A stretch of DNA of 64,000 nt, from the NCBI GenBank assembly GCA_964645775.1, contig CAZYBU010000001.1, forward strand, positions 124,001-188,000. The letters run 5' to 3'. The notes under the pieces are model-generated. The model made no database searches. It saw only the letters and a program-made list of their open reading frames with translations, and was not told where the DNA came from. Origin of the DNA: CAZYBU01 sp964645775. Its GTDB lineage: Bacteria > Spirochaetota > UBA4802 > UBA5550. Positions within the stretch are counted from its first letter, which is position 1. Every line of letters begins with the position of its first letter. The translations under genes and the position numbers were made by a program. This document shows, one piece after another, positions 7,450-15,971 of this stretch.

Positions 7450-9855
7450 ATGAAACGATCCCGAGTCTTTTTCCTTATTGTTGTTCTTATCCTGGTAGCG
7501 GCGGGAACCTTCTTTTGGGTTACCCGGGACATGAGAGCTTCGGCCCTTCCAGCGCTTGACGGGGAGGCAAAGCTTCCCGGCCTAACGGGAGAGGTGACGG
7601 TTATCCGGGATGATCACGGCATACCTCACATAACGGCCGCGACTGAAGAGGACCTCTACCGGGCCACAGGTTATGTCATGGCACAGGACCGGCTGTGGCA
7701 GATGGATCTCCTTCGAAGGGTAACGGCCGGAAGACTCTCCGAGATTATCGGGAAGCCCATGGTTAAGCCGGACGTACTCTTCCGAAGCCTCCGTATTCGG
7801 GAAAAAGCCGGTGAGATTGTGAAGGAGATGGACCCGGAGATGCGAGGAAACCTTGAGGCCTTCCGGGATGGAGTGAATATCTACCTACGGTCCATCGATA
7901 AGCTTCCCTTCGAGTTTCGGCTCCTGGGGTACGAGATGGAACCCTGGACACTGATCGATTCGGTCAGCCTGATCGGGTACATGTCCTGGGATCTCTCCAC
8001 GGCCTGGAGCACGGAAATTGTCATGAACCTTATCCGGGAGAAGGTGGGAGACGAGATGTTCCGGCGGCTGGAGCCGGACTTCCTGAAGGATACCACCGTC
8101 TTTCCCGATTACGGGGTGGACCTCAGAGAGCTTCATCGGATCTTCGCCCGGCAGAGGGAAGTCCGGGAGAACCTGGGACTGGTTGTCCTCCAGGGTAGCA
8201 ATAACTGGGCCGTGTCCGGCAAGAAGACCGCGGACGGGAAACCGATACTGGCTAATGACATGCACCTGGGGCTTTTCGTGCCCGGCATCTGGTACCAGAT
8301 CCATCAGTATGTCCCGGGAAAACTGAATGTCACGGGTGTGGCCCTTCCGGGTCAGCCCATGGTTATCTGCGGCCATAATGAAGATATTGCCTGGGGCATG
8401 ACCAATGTCATGCTCGATGATATAGATTTCTATGTTGAGAAGATTCATCCTGAAGATCCGGACAGGTACCTTTTCCGGGGACAGTGGCGCGAGTTTACAA
8501 AGAGGCAGGAAGTCATAAAAATCCGGGGCAAGGACCCGGTTAAAAAAACGATCCGTTTTACGCACCGGGGTCCCGTGATCTCAGGCATGAAGGATACGGG
8601 CGATAAAACCGTTTCAATGAGGTGGATCGGTAACGAGAAGAGTAATGAACTGCTTACGGTTTACAGGCTGAACCGTGCCCGGAACTGGAAAGAATTCCTT
8701 GAGGCCCTGGAGACCTTTGTTGCCATTGGCCAGAATGTTGTCTATGCCGACGTGGAGGGCAATATCGGTATTGTCAACACGGGAGGGGTCCCCCTTCGGC
8801 CGGAAGGGGATGACGGGTCCCGCCTTTATCCCGGCTGGACAGGCGAACATGAGTGGAAGGGTCTCGTTCCCTTCAGCGAAAAACCGAAGCGGTTTAATCC
8901 CCCGGAAGGGTTCGTGGCGTCGGCTAACAACCGGACGGTCGACGAGAGGTTTCCCCACGTGATTACACGGTGGGGATTCGCTGTATCCTACCGTATAGAA
9001 CGAATCAATGAGCTGCTGAATTCCCATGAGAAAATCACCGTGGAAACGATGAAAAAGTTCCACAATGATACCTTTACCCATCTCCTCGGTGAGATGGAAC
9101 CCGCCATCCGGGTGCTGAATGAGAACAGGGACCAGTTAAGCGGGCGGGAGAATAAAGCACTTGATATCCTCATGGCCTGGGACGGGCGCATGGATATTGA
9201 AAGCGGGGCCGCGGCGGTACTCGATTCATTCTACCTTTCCCTGGCCCGGGGGATTTTCTACGACGAAATGGGAAAAGATCTCTTCAATCGGTTTTTTTCC
9301 AGTAAAATGATCAGCCAGCAGGCCTTTCGACAGATACTGAAAGACCCGGACAACCCCTGGTATGACTTCAACGAAACAAAGAAAAAGGAAGGATTCAGAG
9401 AAGTTGTCCTGTCCGCTTTCAGGGACGCCGTGGGTGTACTGCGTGTGGAGATGGGAAGGAACCCGGCGAAGTGGAGATGGGGAGATGTTCACAGCATCAC
9501 ACTGAAGCATCCCCTGGGTCGAATGTGGGTTGTAGACGCGATCTTTAAACTGAACAGCGGCCCCTACCCGGTGCCGGGAAGCTTCCATACGATACCGCAG
9601 TTTATGTACAGACAGGCCAAACCCTTTGAGGTGGTGCACGGTCCTTCCCAGAGGCATATCTATACGCCTGGAGAATGGGACAGGTCATTGAGTATGATAC
9701 CCACGGGCACATCTGGTATCCCGGGTAGTCCTTATTACTGTGACCAGGCCCCGGGATTCATGAAGGGAGAGTATCATGATGATCCATTCTCTTCGGAAGC
9801 TGTGGAGAAGGCGGCCAGATACAGATTGACCTTTTGGCCGATGAAACAGAGATAA
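7450..9855 (+). CDS. Penicillin acylase family protein (Ntn hydrolase)
   Basis: An 801-residue member of the penicillin amidase family: alpha region first, then the autocatalytic site LQGSNNWAVSG, where Ser250 would become the N-terminal nucleophile of the beta chain. RDDHGIPHITA and QDRLWQMDLLRR are typical alpha-region motifs, and NDMHLGL follows the nucleophile. One N-terminal hydrophobic helix (residues 6-24) points to export or membrane anchoring. Relatives hydrolyse amides such as beta-lactams, N-acyl-homoserine lactones or N-acyl amino acids; the substrate is not predictable. It has its own promoter and a GGAGG site 5 bases from the ATG, and is probably monocistronic. Confidence 0.92.
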   Translation: MKRSRVFFLIVVLILVAAGTFFWVTRDMRASALPALDGEAKLPGLTGEVTVIRDDHGIPHITAATEEDLYRATGYVMAQDRLWQMDLLRRVTAGRLSEIIGKPMVKPDVLFRSLRIREKAGEIVKEMDPEMRGNLEAFRDGVNIYLRSIDKLPFEFRLLGYEMEPWTLIDSVSLIGYMSWDLSTAWSTEIVMNLIREKVGDEMFRRLEPDFLKDTTVFPDYGVDLRELHRIFARQREVRENLGLVVLQGSNNWAVSGKKTADGKPILANDMHLGLFVPGIWYQIHQYVPGKLNVTGVALPGQPMVICGHNEDIAWGMTNVMLDDIDFYVEKIHPEDPDRYLFRGQWREFTKRQEVIKIRGKDPVKKTIRFTHRGPVISGMKDTGDKTVSMRWIGNEKSNELLTVYRLNRARNWKEFLEALETFVAIGQNVVYADVEGNIGIVNTGGVPLRPEGDDGSRLYPGWTGEHEWKGLVPFSEKPKRFNPPEGFVASANNRTVDERFPHVITRWGFAVSYRIERINELLNSHEKITVETMKKFHNDTFTHLLGEMEPAIRVLNENRDQLSGRENKALDILMAWDGRMDIESGAAAVLDSFYLSLARGIFYDEMGKDLFNRFFSSKMISQQAFRQILKDPDNPWYDFNETKKKEGFREVVLSAFRDAVGVLRVEMGRNPAKWRWGDVHSITLKHPLGRMWVVDAIFKLNSGPYPVPGSFHTIPQFMYRQAKPFEVVHGPSQRHIYTPGEWDRSLSMIPTGTSGIPGSPYYCDQAPGFMKGEYHDDPFSSEAVEKAARYRLTFWPMKQR

Positions 9856-9933
9856 CGGTTACCCTGAAAAAGGGTTCGAAACTATACTGGAGACCGTCAA
9901 TTATTCCTGTAGTTGCATTTACGCGCAGAATAA

Positions 9934-9970
9934 TTCCGCCCCGGAAATCGGCGGGGATAGTAGTTTTTTT
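9934..9970 (+). terminator. Possible intrinsic terminator after the penicillin acylase gene
   Basis: TTCCGCC (9934-9940) can pair with GGCGGGG (9950-9956), two of the seven pairs being G-T, and T7 ends at 9970. The T run is several bases away from the stem, so efficiency is uncertain. Confidence 0.4.
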
Positions 9971-10030
9971 ATGGTGAGTAAAGTTAAAGAATAAATACTG
10001 ACTGGAGACTGACCAAGGAGATGTGTTAAG

Positions 10031-11401
10031 ATGAATGTTAAAAAAGTAATCAAGGCCCAGCGGGCCTTCTTCGAAAGCGGAATAACTCTTGACCTGGAAT
10101 TCAGGCTTAACACCCTGCGGCGTCTGTACCGGGCCATACAGAGATACGAACATGAAATAACGGATGCCCTTCATAAAGATTTTATGAAACCTCCCTTTGA
10201 AGGATATATCACGGAGGTGGGCGTTATCCTGGATGAGATACGTTATATCCGGAAGCATCTGAAGAAATGGGCAAAGCCGAAGAAGGTGAAGACGCCCCTG
10301 TTACATTTTCCTTCTAAATCATACATCCATCATGAACCTTATGGAACGACCCTTATCATAGCGCCCTGGAATTATCCCTTTCAGCTTATGATGTCACCCC
10401 TTATCGGCGCTCTGGCCGCGGGAAACACGGCCCTGCTTAAGCCGGCCATGGATACAAAACATACGGCTGAGATCATAGGGAAGATAATCGACGAGACCTT
10501 CACGAAGGACTACGTGGCGGTCTTCGACGGTACCCGCAAGCAGGGGCGCAAACTGGTGGAAGAGGACTTTGACTATATCTTCTTCACCGGGAGCACGGCA
10601 GCGGGTAAAGTGGTGGCTCAGGCGGCCGGTGCTCACCTGACTCCCTGCACCCTGGAACTGGGCGGAAAGAGCCCGGCCATCGTGACAGCGACAGCGGACC
10701 TGGATATTACGGCCCGGCGGATCGTATGGGGAAAGTTCGTGAATGCGGGGCAGACCTGTATCGCTCCCGATTACCTGATGGTGGAAGAACCGGTGCGGGA
10801 AGAACTCCTGAAGAAGATGAAGTCCCTGATTCGGGCCTTTTACGGAGAAGACCCGAGGACCAGTGAAAGCTACAGTCGTATCATCAATTCTTCTCAGTAC
10901 GATCGGCTTGTGAGACTTCTGGAGAGTGGAGATATCTTTGTTGGTGGAAGAAAAAACAGGAAAGAACGGTATATCGAGCCGACCATACTCACAAACGTGA
11001 AATACTCGGACCCCATCATGAATGAGGAGATCTTCGGCCCTCTTCTCCCGGTTCTTTCTATCAAAAAGGTTGATGACGCCGTGAAGGTGATCAATAACGG
11101 TAATCGTCCTCTGGCAGCCTATATCTTTTCCAGCGATAAAGATGAACAGGAGAAGCTGATCCGGGAGGTCCGTTACGGGGGAGGATGCGTCAATGATGTC
11201 CTCATGCATGTTGCCAATCCCCATCTTCCCTTTGGAGGAGTTCGGGCCTCAGGCCAGGGACGCTATCACGGGGAACACAGTTTTAAAGCCTTCTCCAACA
11301 TGAAGAGCGTGCTGAGGAAAGGGTACAGGTTCGATATGGTGCTCCGGTATCCACCCTACACTCAGGGTGCTCTTTCTCTCATTAAAAGGATGCTAAAATG
11401 A
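10031..11401 (+). CDS. Aldehyde dehydrogenase (ALDH3-like, class 3 type)
   Basis: A 456-residue NAD(P)-dependent aldehyde dehydrogenase, short like the ALDH3/fatty-aldehyde group. Visible are the cofactor-side Asn in IIAPWNYPFQ, Glu209 in LELGGKSPAIV and the catalytic Cys243 in NAGQTCIAPDY. NEEIFGPLLPV and LPFGGVRASGQGRYHG follow in the expected order. It oxidises aldehydes, probably medium or long-chain, to acids. An AAGGAG ribosome site lies 10 bases upstream of the ATG. Its stop codon overlaps the ATG of a broken nitroreductase-like frame, suggesting that a once-coupled gene has been lost. Confidence 0.92.
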   Translation: MNVKKVIKAQRAFFESGITLDLEFRLNTLRRLYRAIQRYEHEITDALHKDFMKPPFEGYITEVGVILDEIRYIRKHLKKWAKPKKVKTPLLHFPSKSYIHHEPYGTTLIIAPWNYPFQLMMSPLIGALAAGNTALLKPAMDTKHTAEIIGKIIDETFTKDYVAVFDGTRKQGRKLVEEDFDYIFFTGSTAAGKVVAQAAGAHLTPCTLELGGKSPAIVTATADLDITARRIVWGKFVNAGQTCIAPDYLMVEEPVREELLKKMKSLIRAFYGEDPRTSESYSRIINSSQYDRLVRLLESGDIFVGGRKNRKERYIEPTILTNVKYSDPIMNEEIFGPLLPVLSIKKVDDAVKVINNGNRPLAAYIFSSDKDEQEKLIREVRYGGGCVNDVLMHVANPHLPFGGVRASGQGRYHGEHSFKAFSNMKSVLRKGYRFDMVLRYPPYTQGALSLIKRMLK

Positions 11402-11505
11402 ACGTACCTGAAGCCCTGAAGGGAAGGCGTTCCATTATTTTTTTTGATCTTTCACGCACGGAAACAAGGACCTGTCGGCGCGACCTGGCCTCCTTTGCGC
11501 GCTGA
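11398..11505 (+). pseudogene. N-terminal fragment resembling a nitroreductase
   Basis: The ATG overlaps the aldehyde dehydrogenase stop (ATGA). It opens a 35-codon frame beginning MNVPEALKGRRSIIFFD, close to the usual nitroreductase start (EAIKxRRSIRxFD). The frame then drifts into unrelated sequence and stops at 11503. No continuation is seen in the other frames before the next fragment at 11515 on the opposite strand. It is read as a gene truncated by deletion; the short length makes the identification tentative. Confidence 0.4.
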
Positions 11506-11514
11506 GAATGAGAA

Positions 11515-11748
11515 TCACACGTGGTTGCGGAGCATGATCTCCGCGGGATGGGGCTCCAGGTAGTATTGTCCCTTGAGGTAAGGTTCGTCGTATTTGCGAA
11601 CATGGTGACGAATCAGTGTCACGGGAACGACCAGTGGCGTAAGCCCTCTTCGGTATTCCTCTATGCCCTCGATCAGTTCCTGGAGTTCATCGGAAGTGAT
11701 CCGATACTTGAAGTATCCCGTCATGTGCTGATACCGAGCCGAAGGGGA
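11515..11748 (-). pseudogene. C-terminal fragment of a DUF1722 (YbgA) protein
   Basis: The leftward frame encodes about 78 residues, with RYQHMTGYFKYR, ELIEGIEEYRRGLTPLVVPVTL, KYDEPYL and HPAEIMLRNHV. This is the C-terminal part of the DUF1722 domain, usually fused to DUF523. The C terminus is intact, while the N-terminal half and any DUF523 are missing. The frame runs directly from the stop codon of the YhhN gene upstream, so the deletion junction lies at or inside that gene's end. A short translation from the internal ATG (11724) is possible but would not give a full fold. Confidence 0.65.
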
Positions 11749-11751
11749 GAC

Positions 11752-12465
11752 TCAGGCATATCTTTTTTGGGTTTCTCCGTTTTCTCCCCTCAGGGGCACT
11801 TCCCTGTGCAGAAAAAATCCGGAAGCAATGAAGAATTGGCCCAGGAAATAGACGGAGATGGATATAAGGGATATTCCCTCAAGAGGATAAAGGTAATGAG
11901 TTACCACGCCTGTTGTGCCTGCCAGAAGAAGAAGAATCGAACCCAGGGCCACCGGTTCATTTATAGGCTGCATGAGAAAGGCTGAAAGGGCCACAAGGGT
12001 AAGGGTTATGTGATAGAGCATCACAGGGAACAGCATGTCGGGTCGAATGCTGCTGAAAAAGAGGGTTACGGCGAGAGCATATATTGATATAAGAAGAAGA
12101 ACAAGGCCCCGCTTTTTATTGAAGGTGAAACTGGAGGAGAAAGCCAGAAGATAAAAAATATTGGCGATAAGGAACATAACCATGCTCATGAGAGCGAAGC
12201 GAGTGCTGTCGAGTTCCATGACCACGTCCCCACCCATGTAAAAGAGAAGAGCCAGGACAACGAGGCGGCCCTGGAAGGAAGTATTCTTGAGGGAAACAAC
12301 AAATGCCAGGGTCAGGAGGGGCAGTGCCTTCAGGAAAAAGCTTCCAGTATAGGGGATGCCCTTGAAAACGAGAACGAGAAACAGGATAGAGGTGAGGCCA
12401 AAAAAGATTAGCAGGGCCCTGATCCAGAAACCGAGTTGTTCATAAGCCTGCATTGTCTTTTTCAT
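11752..12465 (-). CDS. YhhN family membrane protein (lysoplasmalogenase-like)
   Basis: A polytopic membrane protein of about 237 residues with roughly eight hydrophobic helices. The family pattern KALPLLTLAFVV, FYMGGDVVMEL and FLIANIFYLLAF is visible; the Asp in GDVVMEL is among the conserved polar membrane residues. Characterised relatives cleave the vinyl-ether bond of lysoplasmalogens in the membrane. The start is uncertain: TTG 12501, ATG 12465 and ATG 12453 are in frame, and none has an ideally spaced ribosome site. The C terminus (GENGETQKRYA) abuts the DUF1722 remnant. Confidence 0.75.
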   Translation of the reverse strand: MKKTMQAYEQLGFWIRALLIFFGLTSILFLVLVFKGIPYTGSFFLKALPLLTLAFVVSLKNTSFQGRLVVLALLFYMGGDVVMELDSTRFALMSMVMFLIANIFYLLAFSSSFTFNKKRGLVLLLISIYALAVTLFFSSIRPDMLFPVMLYHITLTLVALSAFLMQPINEPVALGSILLLLAGTTGVVTHYLYPLEGISLISISVYFLGQFFIASGFFLHREVPLRGENGETQKRYA

Positions 12466-12823
12466 ATCCTGAGATGTAGCTATATCTCGTTTATACGTCA
12501 ATTTCTTTTCACGATTTTTTTTTACATTCTCCCGAAAGTGTTTTTATTGGTATAGACGTGAAAGCATAATCTTCATTCTTCTGGCACTCCCGCTTTCGGT
12601 GGTGGATTTCTTCAACGGGTCATTCTTAAAAACCGGAAAGTCTTGCAGGGAAAGGTTGAGGATATCCCGGACAGCAATTAGATCTGGGTCAAAAAACGCG
12701 CCTCCAGCAGGGATTCCGATATACTTCGCATAGATAATAACGAAACCTGTATCGAGAAGAAATACTTCTACCTGAAAAACGACGACATCATCGAAGGGTA
12801 ACTGATATTTTTTGACTGATCTC

Positions 12824-12852
12824 TTGACAGAGACAAAGGTGATATATATTTT
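12824..12852 (+). promoter_or_regulatory. Promoter of the tetR-tolC-RND operon
   Basis: TTGACA (12824-12829), a 17-base spacer and TATTTT (12847-12852), immediately followed by the palindromic operator. The -10 element overlaps the operator by two bases, so a bound repressor would block RNA polymerase. Confidence 0.6.
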
Positions 12853-12870
12853 AATTAACCAGTTAATTAA
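12851..12870. promoter_or_regulatory. Perfect 20-bp palindrome, probable TetR operator
   Basis: TTAATTAAC-CA-GTTAATTAA is a perfect inverted repeat with a two-base centre, lying 15 bases upstream of the TetR ATG and overlapping the -10 element. Position and symmetry suit autoregulation by the TetR protein encoded next. Confidence 0.7.
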
Positions 12871-12885
12871 ACTACAGGATCAATC

Positions 12886-13641
12886 ATGAATTCAACAACT
12901 CAGCAGTCTGAAAAAACCAGGGAGAGAATACTGGCTGCGGCCAAGCGGGAATTCGCCCGCAGGGGATACGAGGGCGCCCGTACCGGTTCTATCGCGAAAG
13001 AAGCCGGTGTGAACTCGGCCCTGATCCATTATTACTTCAAGAGCAAGGAGGGGCTATATCTGGAGCTTCTTTATCGACTGCTGGGAGTAGACCAGGCTCC
13101 GGTTATTTATGATTTTATCCGGGACCTGGACCGGGATATGGATCCTCCTGAAACCCTTTACCTGATTATTTACATGCTTATCCTCCTGCATCATCTGACA
13201 ACGGATACGGAGGTGAACCGCATCATTGCCAGGGAAATGGCGGATGAACGGGAACGTATACAGCAGATCGTGCGGGACTACTTCATTCCCCGCCTCGGAA
13301 TGCTCGAGGAACTTGTCCGTTCCGGAGTGGAACAGGGATATTTTGAAACCAGCAGTCCCCTCCTCGTGGTTCTGAGCATTATATCTCTTATCGTTAACTA
13401 CAGTTCTAACAGAGATGTTTTCCGGGGAACGGAGATGTTCGATTCCCTCTACAGTGAAATGGGGTTCGAGAAATTCAGCCGTTTCTGTATCGAATATACC
13501 TTCAAGGCCCTTACCCCTGTGGGTAAAAAGGTTCGCATCCCCGCGGTGGAACCTGAGATTCTGGAGGAAGCCGCGAACGTGATTAATGATTGGAAAAACA
13601 GTTTTATACTCATACTTCATAAAGAAGAGGAGCAGACATGA
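12886..13641 (+). CDS. TetR/AcrR family transcriptional regulator
   Basis: The N-terminal helix-turn-helix (residues 10-57) reads REFARRGYEGARTGSIAKEAGVNSALIHYYFKSKEGLY in outline, the classic TetR pattern. The C-terminal 190 residues form the all-helical ligand-binding and dimer domain. It is the first gene of a five-gene operon encoding an RND efflux system and overlaps tolC by four bases, so it probably represses its own operon through the palindrome just upstream. The inducer is unknown; family precedent suggests a lipophilic toxicant exported by the pump. Confidence 0.92.
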   Translation: MNSTTQQSEKTRERILAAAKREFARRGYEGARTGSIAKEAGVNSALIHYYFKSKEGLYLELLYRLLGVDQAPVIYDFIRDLDRDMDPPETLYLIIYMLILLHHLTTDTEVNRIIAREMADERERIQQIVRDYFIPRLGMLEELVRSGVEQGYFETSSPLLVVLSIISLIVNYSSNRDVFRGTEMFDSLYSEMGFEKFSRFCIEYTFKALTPVGKKVRIPAVEPEILEEAANVINDWKNSFILILHKEEEQT

Positions 13642-14996
13642 AGTACCGTCTTATTGCTGTCCTGATTATGCTTTCCGTCCCACTTTCTGCTTCCGGTGAG
13701 GAGGCCCTGACCCTGAAGGGTGCGGTGGAGGGAGCTTTGAACAGGAATACAGGGTACCTGATCGCCCTGGAACAGGCCCGGGAGAGCAAATACAAGGTTC
13801 GGGAAACATGGGGAATGCTCTGGCCATCCATCTCCTCCGACATCTCCGTCACCTTCCAGGACGCGGACGAGGGTATGAATGCCTACACCGACGGCCAGTA
13901 CGATATCACCTTCATTAACGGACAGTGGCAGGTCAACCCCGGCGCCTTCTACCACAGTCTCATCTCTTCCCGCAAGGGCCATATCATGGCTACCCTGGAG
14001 GCACGCAGGGTCAGGGCGGATACGATTATTCAAACCATTAAGAACTATTTCAGTATTATGCTGGCTGCGGAGTCTATTGACCTTTCGGAAGAGTCGGTCC
14101 GGGCCCTTGCCGAGAACCTGCGGGTGGTGACCGTGGGATACAGGAAGGGAATGGTTTCCCGTCTCGATTATCTGAACGCCCGCGTTGCTCTGGCCAATGA
14201 GAAGGTGAAGCTCATAAACGTTCGGAATAACCTGATGACCGCCCGTGCGGTTATGAACATGCACCTTGGGAGGGAGATCGAAGAACCGATCCGGATAGAG
14301 AAGACCTTTCGGGATATGACCGAGGAGGAACTCGCTTTCACGAAACTCTCCGGAGAGGAAGAAGAGAAGGTGACCCGCAGACTGGTAGCCGAGGCCCTGA
14401 GGAACCGGCCGGAACTGATCCAGGTCCGGGTCCGGAAAGAGATGGAGAAACAGGGAGAGTGGTCAGCCCGATCGGTCTATGTGTGGCCCACGATCTTTGT
14501 TCAGGGCCAGTGGAAGACATCCAAAGCCATGCCGGCTGAGAACATCCCCTTTGGGATGGGATCATTTTTCCCGGATGACTGGAACAAGAGCTGGAGCATT
14601 ACCCTGGGGGCCTCCTATTCATGGGGAAGTCTGGTACCCCTGGACAGGAGCCACGCTCAGGTTAAGCAGGCGAAGTCCCGGCAGGAACAGAGCCGTCTCC
14701 AGATGGAGGAACTTATCCGAAGTATCCACCTGGAGGTGAAAAGTAACATCCTCAAGCTGAAATCGGCGTCCCTTTCCCTCCAGGCTCAGAAAGGAAACGT
14801 TGAGACGGCCCGGGCGAGCCTGGGGACCGCCATCGTCCAGTTCCGTAACGGTATCATAGACAATACGAAACTGCTGGAGGCGAACATCCAGTTAAAGACG
14901 GCCCAGAATCTATACATCCAGGCCATCCATGATTACCACGTGGCCCGGGCCGAGTTGAATCGGGCCGTGGGAAAGGAATACTTCCCCATCGAATAG
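13638..14996 (+). CDS. TolC family outer-membrane efflux protein
   Basis: A 452-residue outer-membrane factor with an N-terminal signal peptide (LIAVLIMLSVPLSASG) and two repeated helical halves typical of OEP domains, for example AARDY-like segments with YRKGMVSRLDYLNARVALANEKV and FRNGIIDNTKLLEANIQL. Trimers form the outer-membrane exit channel of tripartite pumps. It overlaps the TetR gene by four bases and is followed 21 bases later by the adaptor gene, so it belongs to the TetR-controlled operon. Confidence 0.92.
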   Translation: MKYRLIAVLIMLSVPLSASGEEALTLKGAVEGALNRNTGYLIALEQARESKYKVRETWGMLWPSISSDISVTFQDADEGMNAYTDGQYDITFINGQWQVNPGAFYHSLISSRKGHIMATLEARRVRADTIIQTIKNYFSIMLAAESIDLSEESVRALAENLRVVTVGYRKGMVSRLDYLNARVALANEKVKLINVRNNLMTARAVMNMHLGREIEEPIRIEKTFRDMTEEELAFTKLSGEEEEKVTRRLVAEALRNRPELIQVRVRKEMEKQGEWSARSVYVWPTIFVQGQWKTSKAMPAENIPFGMGSFFPDDWNKSWSITLGASYSWGSLVPLDRSHAQVKQAKSRQEQSRLQMEELIRSIHLEVKSNILKLKSASLSLQAQKGNVETARASLGTAIVQFRNGIIDNTKLLEANIQLKTAQNLYIQAIHDYHVARAELNRAVGKEYFPIE

Positions 14997-15017
14997 GAAA
15001 TATTACAGGAATATGCC

Positions 15018-15971
15018 ATGACGAGAAAAAGAAAAAACATCCTAATAGCCATAGCCGTTGTCTTCAGTCTGCTTATACTTTACCGTTTTGGAGAACGGAT
15101 TCATCACTGGGTAACCGGAGGAGAGCAGAAGGAAACCATTTCCGAGGTCCCTGTGCGGGTACAGACCGCGGAGAGAACCGATCTCAGGAAAAAACTCAGG
15201 TTAACCGGTGACGTAAAAGGTTCTGAAGTGGTGAACCTCTTCGCCCAGGTGCCAGGGAAGATACGGAATATCCGGGTCAAGGAAGGCGACCGGGTCGTGA
15301 AGGGTCAGACAGTCATGACCATCAACCGGGACATCGTGGGGATGCACTACATGCCGGCTATCGTGGAGTCGCCCATTACTGGATACGTGGGGTCCGTACT
15401 GGTCGATCGTGGGATGACCGTAACCCAGACCATACCCCTGGGGCAGGTTGTGAGCATGGACCAGGTAGAGGTGATCGTCTACATAATCGAAGAGCAGATC
15501 AACCAGGTCAAGCTGGGAATGGAAGCTGAGATTCATGTTCAGGCCTTTCCGGACCGGGTCTTTAACGGCCGGGTGACCAAGAAGAGCGCCGTGGTCGACC
15601 CGGTAAGCCGGACCCAGAAGGTACATATTAACTTAATAAACAGGGACCTCTCCCTGCGGCACGGGATGTTCGCCACGGTCTACATCATCACCGATGTGAG
15701 GGAGGATGTTGTGGTCATTCCCGTGGATTCCCTTATGCAGGACAGGGAAGGGACGTGGTATGTTTACCTGGCAGTGGATAAAAAAGCCGTTCGTAGAGAT
15801 GTTAAGTCCGGTCTTCGGGTAGAGAACAGTATTGAAATACGGGAAGGCCTCAAAGAAGGAGATCAGATCATAAACCTGGGAAAGGAGAACGTTTCAGAAG
15901 GAGATGTCCTGATCATTTACCGGGAAGAGAAAAAAGAAGAGAGAAAGGAGCCGGGCGATGAGACTGAGTGA
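15018..15971 (+). CDS. Efflux RND transporter periplasmic adaptor subunit
   Basis: A membrane fusion protein of 317 residues with an N-terminal membrane helix (ILIAIAVVFSLLILYRF). The lipoyl-like region is visible as PGKIRNIRVKEGDRVVKGQTV and ESPITGYVGSVLVDRGMTV, followed by beta-barrel and membrane-proximal parts. The helical hairpin is very short, as in minimal adaptors. It links the inner-membrane pump to TolC in the periplasm. It overlaps the RND gene by 14 bases, indicating tight coupling. Confidence 0.92.
   Translation: MTRKRKNILIAIAVVFSLLILYRFGERIHHWVTGGEQKETISEVPVRVQTAERTDLRKKLRLTGDVKGSEVVNLFAQVPGKIRNIRVKEGDRVVKGQTVMTINRDIVGMHYMPAIVESPITGYVGSVLVDRGMTVTQTIPLGQVVSMDQVEVIVYIIEEQINQVKLGMEAEIHVQAFPDRVFNGRVTKKSAVVDPVSRTQKVHINLINRDLSLRHGMFATVYIITDVREDVVVIPVDSLMQDREGTWYVYLAVDKKAVRRDVKSGLRVENSIEIREGLKEGDQIINLGKENVSEGDVLIIYREEKKEERKEPGDETE

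Larger units (their letters stand above)
12544..12880 (-). pseudogene. Open frame of about 110 codons without a start codon; possible gene remnant
   Basis: On the minus strand a frame stays open from near the TetR start to a TAA at 12544-12546 but offers no usable ATG, GTG or TTG start near its beginning. Its translation looks protein-like (for example LPFDDVVVFQVEVFLLD, IGIPAGGAFFDPDL and RDILNLSLQDFPVF). It may be the C-terminal part of a gene whose front was replaced by the TetR-efflux operon, since it runs into that operon's promoter and operator. I do not recognise the family. Otherwise this 384-base gap holds only the TetR promoter and operator. Confidence 0.35.
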
